The notes: a model not told the origin generated them from the sequence alone. Shown: positions 18,088-27,042, numbered from the stretch's first letter. The stretch: DNA of 64,000 nt from Niastella soli (GCF_017742245.1 NZ_JAGHKO010000006.1:124001-188000); one strand, 5' to 3'. Numbers and translations are program-made.

Positions 18088-19230
18088 ATGACTTGCCTTT
18101 CTTTAACAGATGCCCAGCGTTTGCAGAACTATATGCAAAAAGCAAAGGAGCGATCTAACCATTTTATAGGTTATCCTATTGCCCAGGACTTTGATTATTC
18201 GGAATTGTTCCCCTTATTGAACCTTCCATTGAATAATGTGGGCGATCCAACTATAGAATCAACGTATGACCTGAATTCCCGCTCGCTGGAGCAGGAGGTG
18301 GTGGAATATTTCGCCAAACTGTTTAAGGCGCCTGTTGGTAATTCCTGGGGATATGTGACCAATGGTGGTTCTGAAGGGAATCTGTATGGGTTGTATGTAG
18401 CCCGTGAATTGTTTAGTAATGGTATTGTCTATTATTCCGAGGCCACGCATTACAGTGTGCAAAAGAATATCCAGTTATTGAATCTTCAGAGTATTGTGAT
18501 AAGAACAATGCCCAATGGAGAAATGGATTATGACGATCTGCGCGAAATGGTGCGGATGCACCGCGATCAACCAGTTATTGTGCTGGCTAATATCGGTACT
18601 ACCATGACCGAAGCGAAGGATGACTTAAGTATTATTCAGGATATTTTCCGTAAGCTGGCTATCAAGAACCATTATATTCATTGCGATGCTGCATTGGCTG
18701 GTACCTATAGTGCCCTGCTGGAATTAAAACCTGGTTTTGATTTTGTACATGGTTGCGACAGTATTGCCATAAGCGGACATAAATTTATCGGTTCTCCAAT
18801 TCCCTGCGGACTGGTGATTGTAAAAAAGAATTACAAAGAGCGGATAGGTAAAGTGATCCCATATATCGGAACAAGCGATACTACTATTTCCGGAAGTCGT
18901 AATGGACATAGTCCGGTGTTTATGTGGTATGCGATCAAGAAGCTGGGGTCAGAAGGATTGAAACAACGAGCCCTGGAGGCGTTGGAAGTAGCTGAATATG
19001 CGCTAAACCGGTTGAAGCAGTTGGGTGTTAAGGCATGGAGAAATGAAAATGCATTGACTGTGGTGTTTCCAGAGCCATCTGTGTATTTGCGTAGCAAATG
19101 GCAATTGGCCAGTGAAAATGGGATGAGCCATATTATTTGCATGCCTGGCATTGGCAAAGAGAAAATTGATGAGTTTATAGCCGAGTTAGCGCAGCATATG
19201 CAACACGAACGTGAACAGTATAGCCATTAA
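18088..19230 (+). CDS. hdc: PLP-dependent histidine decarboxylase
   Basis: The 380-aa enzyme matches the group II PLP histidine decarboxylases of about 378 aa. The PLP-binding lysine is in the block SGHKFIGSPIPCG at Lys232. Other family blocks are TNGGSEGNLYGLYVARE, YYSEATHYSV and HCDAALAGTYSALL. It would convert histidine to histamine and CO2 in the cytosol, although related serine decarboxylases share most motifs. ATG at 18088 is preferred over an upstream TTG at 18064. A TTACACCTTTGCC motif at about 18038-18052 may be the promoter. An Lrp gene lies divergently upstream and a strong terminator follows. Confidence 0.88.
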   Translation: MTCLSLTDAQRLQNYMQKAKERSNHFIGYPIAQDFDYSELFPLLNLPLNNVGDPTIESTYDLNSRSLEQEVVEYFAKLFKAPVGNSWGYVTNGGSEGNLYGLYVARELFSNGIVYYSEATHYSVQKNIQLLNLQSIVIRTMPNGEMDYDDLREMVRMHRDQPVIVLANIGTTMTEAKDDLSIIQDIFRKLAIKNHYIHCDAALAGTYSALLELKPGFDFVHGCDSIAISGHKFIGSPIPCGLVIVKKNYKERIGKVIPYIGTSDTTISGSRNGHSPVFMWYAIKKLGSEGLKQRALEALEVAEYALNRLKQLGVKAWRNENALTVVFPEPSVYLRSKWQLASENGMSHIICMPGIGKEKIDEFIAELAQHMQHEREQYSH

Positions 19231-19240
19231 TAAACCAAAG

Positions 19241-19279
19241 AGATCATCCGCCTGCTGGCGGATGATCCTTTTTTTTAGA
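19241..19279 (+). terminator. Rho-independent terminator
   Basis: A perfect stem ATCATCCGCC/GGCGGATGAT with a TGCT loop is followed by CCTTTTTTTT. It sits 12 bp after the decarboxylase stop. Confidence 0.93.
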
Positions 19280-19459
19280 CCTGCCTTTTGTTATGTAAGC
19301 GCATTTTTCAAATACTCACCTTGCGCATAATCACCGCTATCTTTTGGCAACTGTTTTTTTGAGGCATGTAATAATAATATTAAATTTATTGTTGATTCGT
19401 TCCTGCCAATTCTTCCATCAGGTACCAGAAACAGATAATCACGCTTAAAACAACATTGT

Positions 19460-20185
19460 ATGTTGACTCAACAACTTGCATTAGCAGTTGCTTGTGTGGT
19501 AATTGCTATGTCGTCTTCTGCACAGGATGATGAAATTAAACAGGTAGTTATCAAGGAATCTGAAGCGTATTGGAAAAAAGATGCAGCAACATGGAAGTCG
19601 GTATGGTTGCAGGATTCGAGTATATCCAGATGTTATGTAAGTACATATGCCTATTATTACACTGCCGGCTGGGATAGTGTTATGGCCAGGCAACTAAGAG
19701 GTTTTGCCAGAGACTCCGGACCAGATCCTGCAGAAATTAAAAGAGATAGTTTTTTTGTTCGCAAAGATGGGAATATCGCCATTGTTGATTTTGTACAAAC
19801 GTTGAAGTTTCCGAAATACCAGCCACCGTTCGATCAGTATGCTACCCGTGAACACAGGGTAATGGTAAAATCGAATGGGCAATGGAAAATTGCCAATCAA
19901 ATAACAACAGAAACCTCTGCATATCGACGTTTTACAAGCGAGGAAACTTTAAATAATGCAGGGTACTGGTTCTTGTATGGTGACAAAGTGGAAGAGGCCA
20001 TTCAGATATTTGAATTGAACGCTAAATTTTTTCCTAATTCATCTAATGTATGGGATAGCCTGGCTGAGGCGTATGCAAAAGCTGGTAAAAAAGATCTGGC
20101 CATACAGTATTACGAAAAATCAGTTCAAATGAACCCGCAGAATGAAGGTGGTAAGAAAGCACTGGAAGATCTGCGGAAAAAGTAG
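19460..20185 (+). CDS. Exported NTF2-like protein with TPR tail
   Basis: The 241-aa protein has a signal peptide ending SSSAQ. A DUF4440/SnoaL-type domain spans about 25-150: IKESEAYWKKDAATWKSVWL opens it and HRVMVKSNGQWKIANQITTE closes it. One and a half tetratricopeptide repeats complete it (about 165-240, with DSLAEAYAKAGKKDLAIQYY). The combination is common in Bacteroidota periplasmic proteins of unknown role. It is monocistronic and convergent with the ATP-grasp gene. Confidence 0.75.
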   Translation: MLTQQLALAVACVVIAMSSSAQDDEIKQVVIKESEAYWKKDAATWKSVWLQDSSISRCYVSTYAYYYTAGWDSVMARQLRGFARDSGPDPAEIKRDSFFVRKDGNIAIVDFVQTLKFPKYQPPFDQYATREHRVMVKSNGQWKIANQITTETSAYRRFTSEETLNNAGYWFLYGDKVEEAIQIFELNAKFFPNSSNVWDSLAEAYAKAGKKDLAIQYYEKSVQMNPQNEGGKKALEDLRKK

Positions 20186-20200
20186 TACAGGTATTAGCTA

Positions 20201-21013
20201 TTATAATAGGCTTAAATAAAAATGATCTGTCACACTGCTTACAATGGCAGGAATGTCGGCAGCGTAAAACCCTGCGCTGTTCAGGCAGCCACATTCTACA
20301 ATATAGTAGCTGTCGCCCGTTTCACAAATGTCCATTACAAACAGGTTGTGCGGGGTATACTCCTGGCATCGCTGTTCTGCAAATTGAATAACTTCCTGCG
20401 GACAGCCTCTTTCTTTTTTAAGTTTGAAGTCTTCCCGGTATTTGGAAGCTGCAATAACCTGTTTGTTCACTATCCACAGGCGCCACTCATAACGAAGGTG
20501 ATAAGGCTCGGATACTACAATTTTACTATCCAGCGACAAACTGGTATTGTCAAACATTTTTAATTTGTGGTACCAGTTTTTTATTTCACTGTATTTCTTT
20601 ACTTCACCGGAAAAGGATTTGCTGTCATCATCAGGTCTGATAAAAAATAGTTTATCAGCGTCATGATCTTTTGCCATCAGCTCATTAAACGAGGTGACCA
20701 TAGCTCCAAAGTTCAACATATGGGTGCCCCATTTATCAAAATAGTTGGCTATTGAAAACGAGTTACTATCGAAAAAGAATCCTTTGTTAAGGCTGTTGTC
20801 TTTATAGATCAACTGACCCATGGTGGTAGAGCCATAAAAGATACTTTGTTTGTCTTTATTGAATTCGGGCAGGTGAGGGGTAAATGGGATAATGTCAATT
20901 TCAATAGCGTCCACCCCAATCTTTTCACAACCCAGTTTTAAGGTAGAAAGGTCGTCTGTGTTGGTTAGGTTTCGCTGAATGACCCACTGTATGTTGTTGT
21001 AGGTTGGGTTCAT
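20201..21013 (-). CDS. ATP-grasp domain protein (DUF4343-like)
   Basis: The 270-aa cytosolic protein resembles the DUF4343 ATP-grasp group. Supporting blocks are LFFIRPDDDSKSFSGEVKKY, the basic and aromatic YEWRLWIVNKQVIAASKYRE, and the metal-binding end NLFVMDICETGDSYYIVECG followed by NSAGFY. ATP-grasp enzymes join a carboxylate to an amine or thiol through an acyl-phosphate, and the substrate here is unknown. It lies 10 bp downstream of the gene at 21024 and shares its transcript. Confidence 0.82.
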   Translation of the reverse strand: MNPTYNNIQWVIQRNLTNTDDLSTLKLGCEKIGVDAIEIDIIPFTPHLPEFNKDKQSIFYGSTTMGQLIYKDNSLNKGFFFDSNSFSIANYFDKWGTHMLNFGAMVTSFNELMAKDHDADKLFFIRPDDDSKSFSGEVKKYSEIKNWYHKLKMFDNTSLSLDSKIVVSEPYHLRYEWRLWIVNKQVIAASKYREDFKLKKERGCPQEVIQFAEQRCQEYTPHNLFVMDICETGDSYYIVECGCLNSAGFYAADIPAIVSSVTDHFYLSLL

Positions 21014-21023
21014 GGTTTAAATA

Positions 21024-21551
21024 TTAACCGTATAACAGTCTGATTTTTGTTGCACCGGCTTCTTTATAACAATTCAGGATGCTTTGTAAGTCGTTTAAAT
21101 CGTCGAGGATCTGGTTTGAACTCAAATATCCTCTGTCAAAGGGGAGGTCTAAGCCAGGGGTACTGTATAAAGTTGATAATACATTGGTTAATGATTGTTC
21201 ATCATTTGAATGCAACAGTTCATGCAATTGATCGCTTAAGGAATCACGATTATGACTATTGTATCGAACCTTTCTATAATAATCCTTATTCTCTGAGATT
21301 TTAATAATAAAATTATCTATTAAGGATGCGAATGTGTCTATGTCCTGCCAGTATTTATCTTCTGTATCGGAATCTCCTTCCCAATACATCAGAAATGCAT
21401 CCAGGTTTATGTTCAGGATTTCTGATACTTGCTTTACTTCGCTGTTATATTCAGTTATAGTAATTTGCTCCAGGAAATTTGACAATAGTTCCGGAAAAAA
21501 ATCGTCACAATCTGTATCTACGTTAGCCTGGATGCTATAATCCATTGACAT
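21024..21551 (-). CDS. Hypothetical acidic protein paired with ATP-grasp gene
   Basis: The 175-aa product is acidic, lacks a signal peptide and has no domain that I recognise. A Met codon three residues in (MDYSIQANVDTDCDDFFPEL) is an alternative start. Its stop is 10 bp before the ATP-grasp start, so the two are probably translated from one message. The partner could be the ligase substrate or an accessory subunit, but this is speculation based on adjacency. Confidence 0.65.
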   Translation of the reverse strand: MSMDYSIQANVDTDCDDFFPELLSNFLEQITITEYNSEVKQVSEILNINLDAFLMYWEGDSDTEDKYWQDIDTFASLIDNFIIKISENKDYYRKVRYNSHNRDSLSDQLHELLHSNDEQSLTNVLSTLYSTPGLDLPFDRGYLSSNQILDDLNDLQSILNCYKEAGATKIRLLYG

Positions 21552-21640
21552 AATTTGCGTTTTTTTATTGTCTGACGTTTTGTAAAGATAATCATGGGTA
21601 AGCGAAATTTAGCAGTTTTTGCTATTTTAGCATTCGAACT

Positions 21641-22327
21641 ATGAAAAAAATACTACTTACATTCTTTGGCGCCTTTCTTCTGGCTAATTGTAATAACCCC
21701 CAAAACAACCAGGTAGAGCGCATCGCGACCATACAGGAAAATGATACCGCTCAAAAGGATATTTCAACAGTAGATAGTCTGCTTGAAAAAGTTCAGAATG
21801 TTTATGATGATCCTTATAGAGTCATAAATAACTTTGAGATCAGTTTTGGAGATCCTTTCATCGACAGTCTGCACAAAGCCTATTCAGAAAAAGGGGCTGT
21901 CTCCTTTAAAAAAAATATCTGTATGGGGGATAATTGTGAGTCCTGGAAGACAATAGTAAATAAAAAGGAAAATGCGACCCTTTACCTGTTTAAAGGGGAT
22001 GGGAGTGAGTATGGGTTTTCAAATGATCAATTTTTTTTAAGAAATGACAGTTTAGCGTACGTTAGAAATTTTACTGTAGGTATTGATACATGGCCTACAG
22101 ACAGTACAAATACAAAATGGAAGATAGAAGAGGTGGTCTATCATTTTCAGGATAAAGTACCCCACACTACAACCCGGACTGTATTTACCAATGCCCTCGA
22201 ACAATTTGATTATACCTTACGCGGCGTAAAGGCGAAGATTTCCAAAGACTTTAATACAGAAAAGCTGCATCAGGAAAAGTCATTGGAATTGAAGCAGCTT
22301 TTGGAAATGAAAGAAATTGAGGATTAG
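21641..22327 (+). CDS. Lipoprotein of unknown function
   Basis: The 228-aa protein opens MKKILLTFFGAFLLANCNNP, a signal peptide with lipobox LANC, so it is probably anchored in a membrane by a lipid. The mature part is hydrophilic with a predicted beta-strand series and a helical, charged C-terminus. I recognise no named domain. It is divergent from the ATP-grasp pair, and its stop lies 3 bp from the stop of the GH16 gene on the other strand. Confidence 0.7.
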   Translation: MKKILLTFFGAFLLANCNNPQNNQVERIATIQENDTAQKDISTVDSLLEKVQNVYDDPYRVINNFEISFGDPFIDSLHKAYSEKGAVSFKKNICMGDNCESWKTIVNKKENATLYLFKGDGSEYGFSNDQFFLRNDSLAYVRNFTVGIDTWPTDSTNTKWKIEEVVYHFQDKVPHTTTRTVFTNALEQFDYTLRGVKAKISKDFNTEKLHQEKSLELKQLLEMKEIED

Positions 22328-22329
22328 TC

Positions 22330-23094
22330 CTATTGTTTTTTCTGTTGGTATACCCGCACATAGTCGACTTTCATACTGGCCGGGAATGCATTTTTATCAA
22401 TAGTAAAGCCAGGCCAGTTACCCCCAACAGCCATGTTGAGAAGGATGAAAAAGTTGTTATGGAATGCAGAGGTCTCATTCACGCCATTGGCAATATTCGC
22501 TTCATGAAATTGAACGCCATCAACAAGCCATTTGATGGCAGCCGGTGTCCATTCAATAGCATATACATGGTAGTCTGATACGTTTATAGCGGAGGAGTCG
22601 CCAGTAGAAGCGTGTTTGCCATTATTTTTCCAATGAATGGTGCCATGAGTCAGGTTTTCGGTATTAATATGTTCCATGATATCAATTTCCCCGCTGGCAG
22701 GCCAGCCAACCGAGCTAATATTGTCGCCCAGCATCCAGAAAGCCGGCCAGATGCCTTGAAAACGAGGCATGGCTATGCGCGCTTCTATTTTGCCGTATTT
22801 CCATGATCTGCGGCCCTGGGTCTTCATACGGGCGGAGGTATAATTAAAGCCGCCAATGCTGTCAATACGGGCTGTGATAACCAGTTCCCCGTTTATTACC
22901 GTAGCATTTTTAGATTGGTAGAATTGCAGTTCTTTATTGCCCCAGCCATTGCCGCCATTACCTGTTTCAAAAACCCAGTCGGGCCCAATGCCATTGGTGA
23001 ATTCATCCTGCCATACCAATTGCCAGGTTTGGGAAAAGGCGCTGAAGTGGGGGAGAAGGAAAAGAACTAGTAGCAAATAAAGGTGTTGTTTCAT
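22330..23094 (-). CDS. GH16 family beta-glucanase
   Basis: The 254-aa protein has a signal peptide ending SAFSQ and a single GH16 catalytic domain. The active-site strand GEIDIMEHIN carries the nucleophile Glu136, Asp138 and the acid/base Glu141. The WQDEFTNGIGPDWVFETGNG and GIWPAFWMLGDN blocks are family standards. The single-residue insertion in the E-I-D-I-M-E motif fits laminarinase-type endo-1,3-beta-glucanases. It should be exported and hydrolyse beta-1,3-glucans. No T9SS tail or binding module is attached, so it may remain periplasmic. Confidence 0.93.
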   Translation of the reverse strand: MKQHLYLLLVLFLLPHFSAFSQTWQLVWQDEFTNGIGPDWVFETGNGGNGWGNKELQFYQSKNATVINGELVITARIDSIGGFNYTSARMKTQGRRSWKYGKIEARIAMPRFQGIWPAFWMLGDNISSVGWPASGEIDIMEHINTENLTHGTIHWKNNGKHASTGDSSAINVSDYHVYAIEWTPAAIKWLVDGVQFHEANIANGVNETSAFHNNFFILLNMAVGGNWPGFTIDKNAFPASMKVDYVRVYQQKKQ

Positions 23095-23110
23095 ATGCAG
23101 AGCAATTATA

Positions 23111-23572
23111 TCAGGTAAATACGATATCGTTATTATTGAGTTCTCTGGAAATTACCCTTTTTGAGGGCCAGAACAGGGCTGAAAGAAATGATTGGATGAT
23201 GAGAATGTAGAAGAACGAATTCTTGTTTATAATTAACAGGAATGCTGCCGAGATCACTACAGATAAGGTATTCCAAAGCAATCTCTTTTTGAAGAACTGC
23301 TCATATTTTTCAAATTGCACATTGAAATCAGTTATGGCAATTATTTTCCTGATTTCTTTTTTGCTCCAGTTTGAATAGATGTAGGAAGGGATAAGCAGCA
23401 GAAAAAATATGATCCAGGTAGTGTACCTGGTTACGGCGCCATGACCAACCAGGGCGCCTAAAGATCCTCTGAAAAGTATCCCGATTAAACAGGTGATTAA
23501 ATTACACACAAGAAAATAGTAGAATGATCGCTTTAGGTTTCGAAGGTCAAAAACCGGTAGGTCAAGGCTCAT
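23111..23572 (-). CDS. Hypothetical membrane protein
   Basis: The Met codon at 23572 (MSLDLPVFDLRNLKR) gives a 153-aa protein with about four hydrophobic helices. Two lie at ~22-75 and two at ~105-135, with a charged cytoplasmic stretch (SKKEIRKIIAITDFNVQFEK) between them. No family is recognised. It lies 16 bp upstream of the GH16 gene on the same strand, so the two may be co-transcribed. Confidence 0.6.
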   Translation of the reverse strand: MSLDLPVFDLRNLKRSFYYFLVCNLITCLIGILFRGSLGALVGHGAVTRYTTWIIFFLLLIPSYIYSNWSKKEIRKIIAITDFNVQFEKYEQFFKKRLLWNTLSVVISAAFLLIINKNSFFYILIIQSFLSALFWPSKRVISRELNNNDIVFT

Positions 23573-23641
23573 TTTGAATTTTTTAAGGATAAGGCAATAT
23601 AAATAACCATTATGAAATGTCATAGATTTTTGGATATTCAA

Positions 23642-23879
23642 ATATCAATTCCTTAATTTCGCCGCAGCAAACGGTTTGTGGGTAGAATGATCTGCAGGCG
23701 GTGAGCAATTAGGTTCTTTGTAAATAGCCTGAGGTAATAAAATGAATAAGAGAGGAGAGAAGGGCTGAGATAAATTTCTTTAAAAAATATGAAAATATTT
23801 TTTGGAGATATCTCAAAACTCCTCATCTTTGCACTCCCAAAAACGACGAGCCATCCGGCGAAAACGTTGAAAAGGAAAA
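23642..23879. other. tRNA leader region
   Basis: This AT-rich stretch holds the probable tRNA promoter. CATCTTTGCA at 23824-23833 resembles a -7 element and TTTTTTGG near 23799 could carry the -33 TTG. No gene is visible. Confidence 0.4.
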
Positions 23880-23953
23880 GGATCGGTAGTTCAGTTGGTT
23901 AGAATGCCGCCCTGTCACGGCGGAGGTCGCGGGTTCGAGTCCCGTCCGGTCCG
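23880..23953 (+). tRNA. tRNA-Asp (GTC anticodon)
   Basis: A 74-nt cloverleaf begins GGATCGG, which pairs with CCGGTCC at the 3' side, with one T-G pair. The D-arm holds TAGTTCAGTTGGTTAGA, the anticodon arm CCGCCCTGTCACGGCGG has loop CTGTCAC (anticodon GTC), and GGGTTCGAGTCCC is the T-arm. The discriminator base is G and CCA is not encoded. It is the integration target of the neighbouring element: its 3' end plus a few bases recurs at 38198. Confidence 0.97.
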
Positions 23954-23956
23954 CAA
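23940..23956. other. attL core of the integrative element
   Basis: The 17-bp string TCCCGTCCGGTCCGCAA covers the tRNA T-arm/acceptor 3' side plus three bases. It recurs exactly at 38198-38214. Tyrosine integrases commonly use tRNA 3' ends and restore the gene on integration. The integrase gene starts 158 bp inside this end. Confidence 0.85.
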
Positions 23957-23958
23957 AA

Positions 23959-23992
23959 AAGGTTCATCAGCAATGATGGACCTTTTTGCTTT
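23959..23992 (+). terminator. Terminator after tRNA-Asp
   Basis: The stem AAGGTTCATCA/TGATGGACCTT has a GCAA loop and one mismatch and is followed by TTTGCTTTTT. A diverged copy of the same tRNA tail plus terminator lies at 56189-56240, so this terminator is probably carried by the element. Confidence 0.75.
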
Positions 23993-24085
23993 TTACCCAT
24001 CTTTACTTCTAGCCGGTTGATTTTCAGCAATTCATAACAGCGCGGCGATTTTATTCTTCCGATCTTTAATTCAGGTAGACACATT

Positions 24086-24111
24086 TTGAATCGACCAATT
24101 GAATCGACCAA
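24086..24111. repeat. Tandem 13-bp integrase arm-type sites
   Basis: TTGAATCGACCAA occurs twice head-to-tail, ending 3 bp before the integrase ATG. The same 13-mer occurs at 38128-38140 inside the other element end. Such paired direct repeats near att cores are typical integrase or excisionase arm sites. Their position over the integrase start suggests that bound protein also limits integrase synthesis. Confidence 0.65.
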
Positions 24112-24114
24112 ATT

Positions 24115-25488
24115 ATGTTGTTACCTATCAAACCGATTTGCCGCAGCAATAGGATTAAAAAAGATGGAACTGCGCCCATATTTCTGCAATACTGCTACAG
24201 CAGAACGAAACGTACATTATTAAGCACAGGAATTGCTGTACCGCCAGAATATTGGCAACGGAAACATTTACGCATCTCTCCACAACTTCCGCCGCAATTC
24301 GGCGATGCTTCAAAACTAAATGATGAGCTGCTTCGCCAAAAGCGATTGGTGGAAGACCTGGTTGCAGAGGCTACCAAAAAGCAGATTGAAGATAAAGGAG
24401 CCTTTGTAAAAAAGACGTTCACACCAACGCTCGATCTACAATCCCTCGATGAGCGGGTAACCGTGGTCGCTAAACAGGAGACGGTCAAGAAAGAAGCCAA
24501 ACAGGATATTTATTACCAGTTTGATGAATACATTAAAACAAAAGAGAGAAAAGTAAGTAAGGCAACGCTTACCGTGTATGGCAATGTTAAAGCCCATTTA
24601 CAGGCGTTTGAAAAATACCGGCAGGAGAAGATCAGCTTTGCCAGTTTTGACTTTAATTTCTACCACGATTTTATTGACTACCTCACCTTTGAACATGTGC
24701 ACATCCGCCGTCAGGAAGTGTTGACTGGTTTAAAGCTGAACACCATTGGTAAAACCATCAAACACCTGCGCGGCTTTATTAAGGACCGGGTGAAAAGAAA
24801 GATCATTGCACCCATCGATCTCACCGATTTCAAAATACCCGAAGAAGAATGCGATGCTATTTATTTAAGTCACCAGGAAATAGCAACTATTTATCAAACT
24901 GATCTCTCTGGCCATCCTCACCTCATCGAATATCGAGATTTGTTTGTCCTGGCCTGCCTGACAGGTTTACGTTTCTCCGATTTCTCCACTTTAAAGCCGG
25001 AAGACCTGCAACGGGATATGCTGTACAAGAAGCAGGAAAAATCAGATCACTGGGTAATTATTCCTTTACGTGAAGAAGCCAAACACATCTTCACGCGGCA
25101 GTTCAGGGAGCGCATACCCGCGCTTACCAACCCGGAATTTAACCGCCATATTAAAACCATTGGCAAATTAGCTGGACTAAATCGCTCCATTAAATTCTCC
25201 TACAAAAAAGGAAATAAAAGTATTGAGGTTATAAAACCTAAATATGACTGGATCACTTCGCATACTGCCCGCCGCTCCTTTTGTACCAATGAATTCCTTG
25301 CCGGTACACCGGTAGAACTGATCATGAAGATCAGCGGCCACAAACGAACAAAGGATTTTTATAAGTATATCCGCATATCGCCCGAAGAAGCTGCTAATAA
25401 AATAAAGGAATTGTGGATAAAGAGGGATGGGATGCGGCTAGTACAAACCGATACAAAAATTGTTTTAAGTAAAGACATAAACAATTAA
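24115..25488 (+). CDS. Tyrosine site-specific integrase
   Basis: The 457-aa recombinase has the Bacteroidota mobile-element layout. An arm-binding N-terminal domain covers ~1-60, a coiled linker 70-130, a SAM-like core-binding domain ~130-225 and the catalytic domain ~245-440. Catalytic residues are Arg286 (TGLRFSDF), His383 and Arg386 (SHTARRSF), His409 (SGHKR) and the nucleophile Tyr418 (FYKYIR). It should integrate and excise the element at tRNA-Asp. At least six fragments of near-identical integrases lie at 38.5, 39.3, 40.0, 41.5, 51.2 and 63.5 kb. The YhcG-type gene follows after 10 bp. Confidence 0.95.
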   Translation: MLLPIKPICRSNRIKKDGTAPIFLQYCYSRTKRTLLSTGIAVPPEYWQRKHLRISPQLPPQFGDASKLNDELLRQKRLVEDLVAEATKKQIEDKGAFVKKTFTPTLDLQSLDERVTVVAKQETVKKEAKQDIYYQFDEYIKTKERKVSKATLTVYGNVKAHLQAFEKYRQEKISFASFDFNFYHDFIDYLTFEHVHIRRQEVLTGLKLNTIGKTIKHLRGFIKDRVKRKIIAPIDLTDFKIPEEECDAIYLSHQEIATIYQTDLSGHPHLIEYRDLFVLACLTGLRFSDFSTLKPEDLQRDMLYKKQEKSDHWVIIPLREEAKHIFTRQFRERIPALTNPEFNRHIKTIGKLAGLNRSIKFSYKKGNKSIEVIKPKYDWITSHTARRSFCTNEFLAGTPVELIMKISGHKRTKDFYKYIRISPEEAANKIKELWIKRDGMRLVQTDTKIVLSKDINN

Positions 25489-25498
25489 TCAATAAACT

Positions 25499-26059
25499 AT
25501 GCAGACTGATCAACATTATACTCAGTTATTACAGGATATTAAATCCAGCATCTCGAAAAGCCGATATGTAGCTGCACGAATGGTTAACCAGTTAGACTTT
25601 CTGCAACTGCGGGACGGTGGTAACGAAAGTAGAATAGAAAATAGCATTGTTTCCAATATAACCGAATTCATTTTGAAGATGGGAAAAGGGTTTACTTTCA
25701 TTGGTAACCAGTTCCGCCTGGAGGTAGAGGGGCATGAGTTTTCAATCGACTTGCTTTTCTATAATCGAATCCTACGACGGCTGGTGGCTTTTGAAATTAA
25801 AAAAGATCGTTTCACGCCGGAATATACAGGTCAGTTACATTTTTATCTAAATGTGCTGGATGACAAAATTAAACTTCCGGATGAACTTCCCAGTATTGGT
25901 ATCCTTCTTTGTAAAGAAAAGCAGGATTCCATTGTGCAGTACTCCATCAGGAACATGAATTCACCGATGGGAGTAGCCACCTTTATGAACTCGAGCGAAC
26001 CGCCTGTCGAAATACAACAGGTGTTGCCCGATAGTGACCAATTGCGAAAATTAATTTAA
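25499..26059 (+). CDS. YhcG/DUF1016 PDDEXK nuclease with internal deletion
   Basis: The 186-aa product aligns end to end with the 377-aa protein at 51953 but lacks 191 residues. Residues 1-30 (helical start, ending AARMVNQ) join directly to LDFLQL, just before the nuclease domain. The PDDEXK core is complete: the acidic residue in RLEVEGHEF, SIDLLFYN with the metal-binding Asp, and FEIKK with the Glu-x-Lys pair. The reading frame is kept, so a nuclease domain without most of the DUF1016 N-terminal domain could be made. The full family members act as a partner nuclease in mobile-element and defence-type loci. It follows the integrase by 10 bp. Confidence 0.82.
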   Translation: MQTDQHYTQLLQDIKSSISKSRYVAARMVNQLDFLQLRDGGNESRIENSIVSNITEFILKMGKGFTFIGNQFRLEVEGHEFSIDLLFYNRILRRLVAFEIKKDRFTPEYTGQLHFYLNVLDDKIKLPDELPSIGILLCKEKQDSIVQYSIRNMNSPMGVATFMNSSEPPVEIQQVLPDSDQLRKLI

Positions 26060-26070
26060 CAGGGATAATG

Positions 26071-26241
26071 ATGAGAAAAATAACTAGACAAAAGATAAAA
26101 GGAAAATCTAGGGTAGCCACTGATTTACCGGTTAACGATTATACTAATGATCCCTACTTTGTTAAGAAAAGGGAAATGGCGTCAGCGTTTCTGAAGAAAG
26201 TGGGGTTGCCTGAATCATTCAAAAAGTCTCAAGGTAAATAG
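26071..26241 (+). CDS. 56-aa conserved module protein, copy 1
   Basis: This short basic protein has the core NDPYFVKKREMASAFLKKVG followed by LPESFKKSQGK. Two further copies of exactly 56 codons lie at 40326-40496 and 53098-53268. Only the N-terminal 25 residues differ, while the C-terminal 30 are held, which is a coding-type pattern. Two of the three copies directly follow a YhcG-type gene, 11 bp away here. No known family comes to mind. The helical, Lys-rich core suggests a nucleic-acid or nuclease-binding partner. An ATG at 26068 is an alternative start. Confidence 0.75.
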   Translation: MRKITRQKIKGKSRVATDLPVNDYTNDPYFVKKREMASAFLKKVGLPESFKKSQGK

Positions 26242-26281
26242 ACAACTGCCCAGCCACTATATCATATTAATAAGCATTAAT

Positions 26282-26320
26282 AATGCCTTCAATCCGTAAA
26301 TTTGAAGGCGTTTTATTGGA
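26282..26320 (+). terminator. Module terminator, copy 1
   Basis: Arms TGCCTTCAA and TTGAAGGCG flank TCCGTAAAT and are followed by TTTTATT. A near-identical hairpin ends the second module at 53302-53343, so termination after the 56-aa gene is a conserved property of the module. Confidence 0.75.
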
Positions 26321-26448
26321 AGATTATATCGTTCTAAATAACCTTTATTATATTTGAGATCACCATTGCAAACGAATTAGACAATTGTCAATACCGGGGT
26401 GAACTGGCCAAGACTAGTGACATATAATACAGTTAGAAAAAGCAATTA

Positions 26449-26856
26449 ATGAGAAAGTATCTGATTTTTTATTTCCCAGCTATAATCATTGCCTGTGCTC
26501 TTTGTTGTTGCAGGAATAAAAAAACAAATGAAACCAGCCAAACAGTGAATGATAATCATGGCAGAGTCCTCAAAATATTCAGATCGACAGAGAAAGTGAA
26601 TCTTTATGTGTTGACGATAAATAAGGACTTTAGTTATAGAGATTCATTAGATAGAAATTATTCCGAACCATGGAGCCTCATTAAAGAGTATGTTCCTGTT
26701 GGTGATTCAATTAAAGTCTATTTAAAAATGGATAATATAGACACAACGTTTATATATAATATTAAAGGGGTTGATAGCATTCTTTTTGGACGCAGTCCAG
26801 GGCCTTCGTTTTATATTATAAATAATTTGTACAAGGAAGCCTGGTTATTTGATTAA
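26449..26856 (+). CDS. Module-linked lipoprotein, copy 1
   Basis: The 135-aa protein has a signal peptide ending in the cysteine-rich lipobox ALCCC and a 110-residue mature part with KIFRSTEKVNLYVLTINKDF and a tail SPGPSFYIINNLYKEAWLFD. The copy at 53467-53874 is the same length and differs at only about a dozen residues. It follows the integrase/YhcG/56-aa set in both modules, has its own terminator, and is an unknown family. A surface exclusion or protective role is possible but not shown. Confidence 0.72.
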   Translation: MRKYLIFYFPAIIIACALCCCRNKKTNETSQTVNDNHGRVLKIFRSTEKVNLYVLTINKDFSYRDSLDRNYSEPWSLIKEYVPVGDSIKVYLKMDNIDTTFIYNIKGVDSILFGRSPGPSFYIINNLYKEAWLFD

Positions 26857-26897
26857 ATCAATCAATTAAACTGGAAAAACGCAGATAAATTATCGAC

Positions 26898-26934
26898 ACG
26901 CCGGGGATTTACCGTTCCTGGCGTTTTATTTCCC
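26898..26934 (+). terminator. Terminator of lipoprotein gene, copy 1
   Basis: Stem ACGCCGGGGA/TTCCTGGCGT is followed by TTTATTT. The same hairpin occurs at 53917-53950. Confidence 0.8.
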
Positions 26935-27042
26935 AATGCACATCTATCAAATGGGGCCACCTTTTCTTTATTCTTTACAGAGTAATAAAAATATTCATTA
27001 GCGTTTGTTAAGTTCAGTTAATCATACAAATGGTCGCCGATG

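Noticed and set aside
23899-24111. Minus-strand frame over tRNA-Asp
   Set aside because: It is antisense to the tRNA and attL region; the peptide typical of translated tRNA antisense is an artefact.
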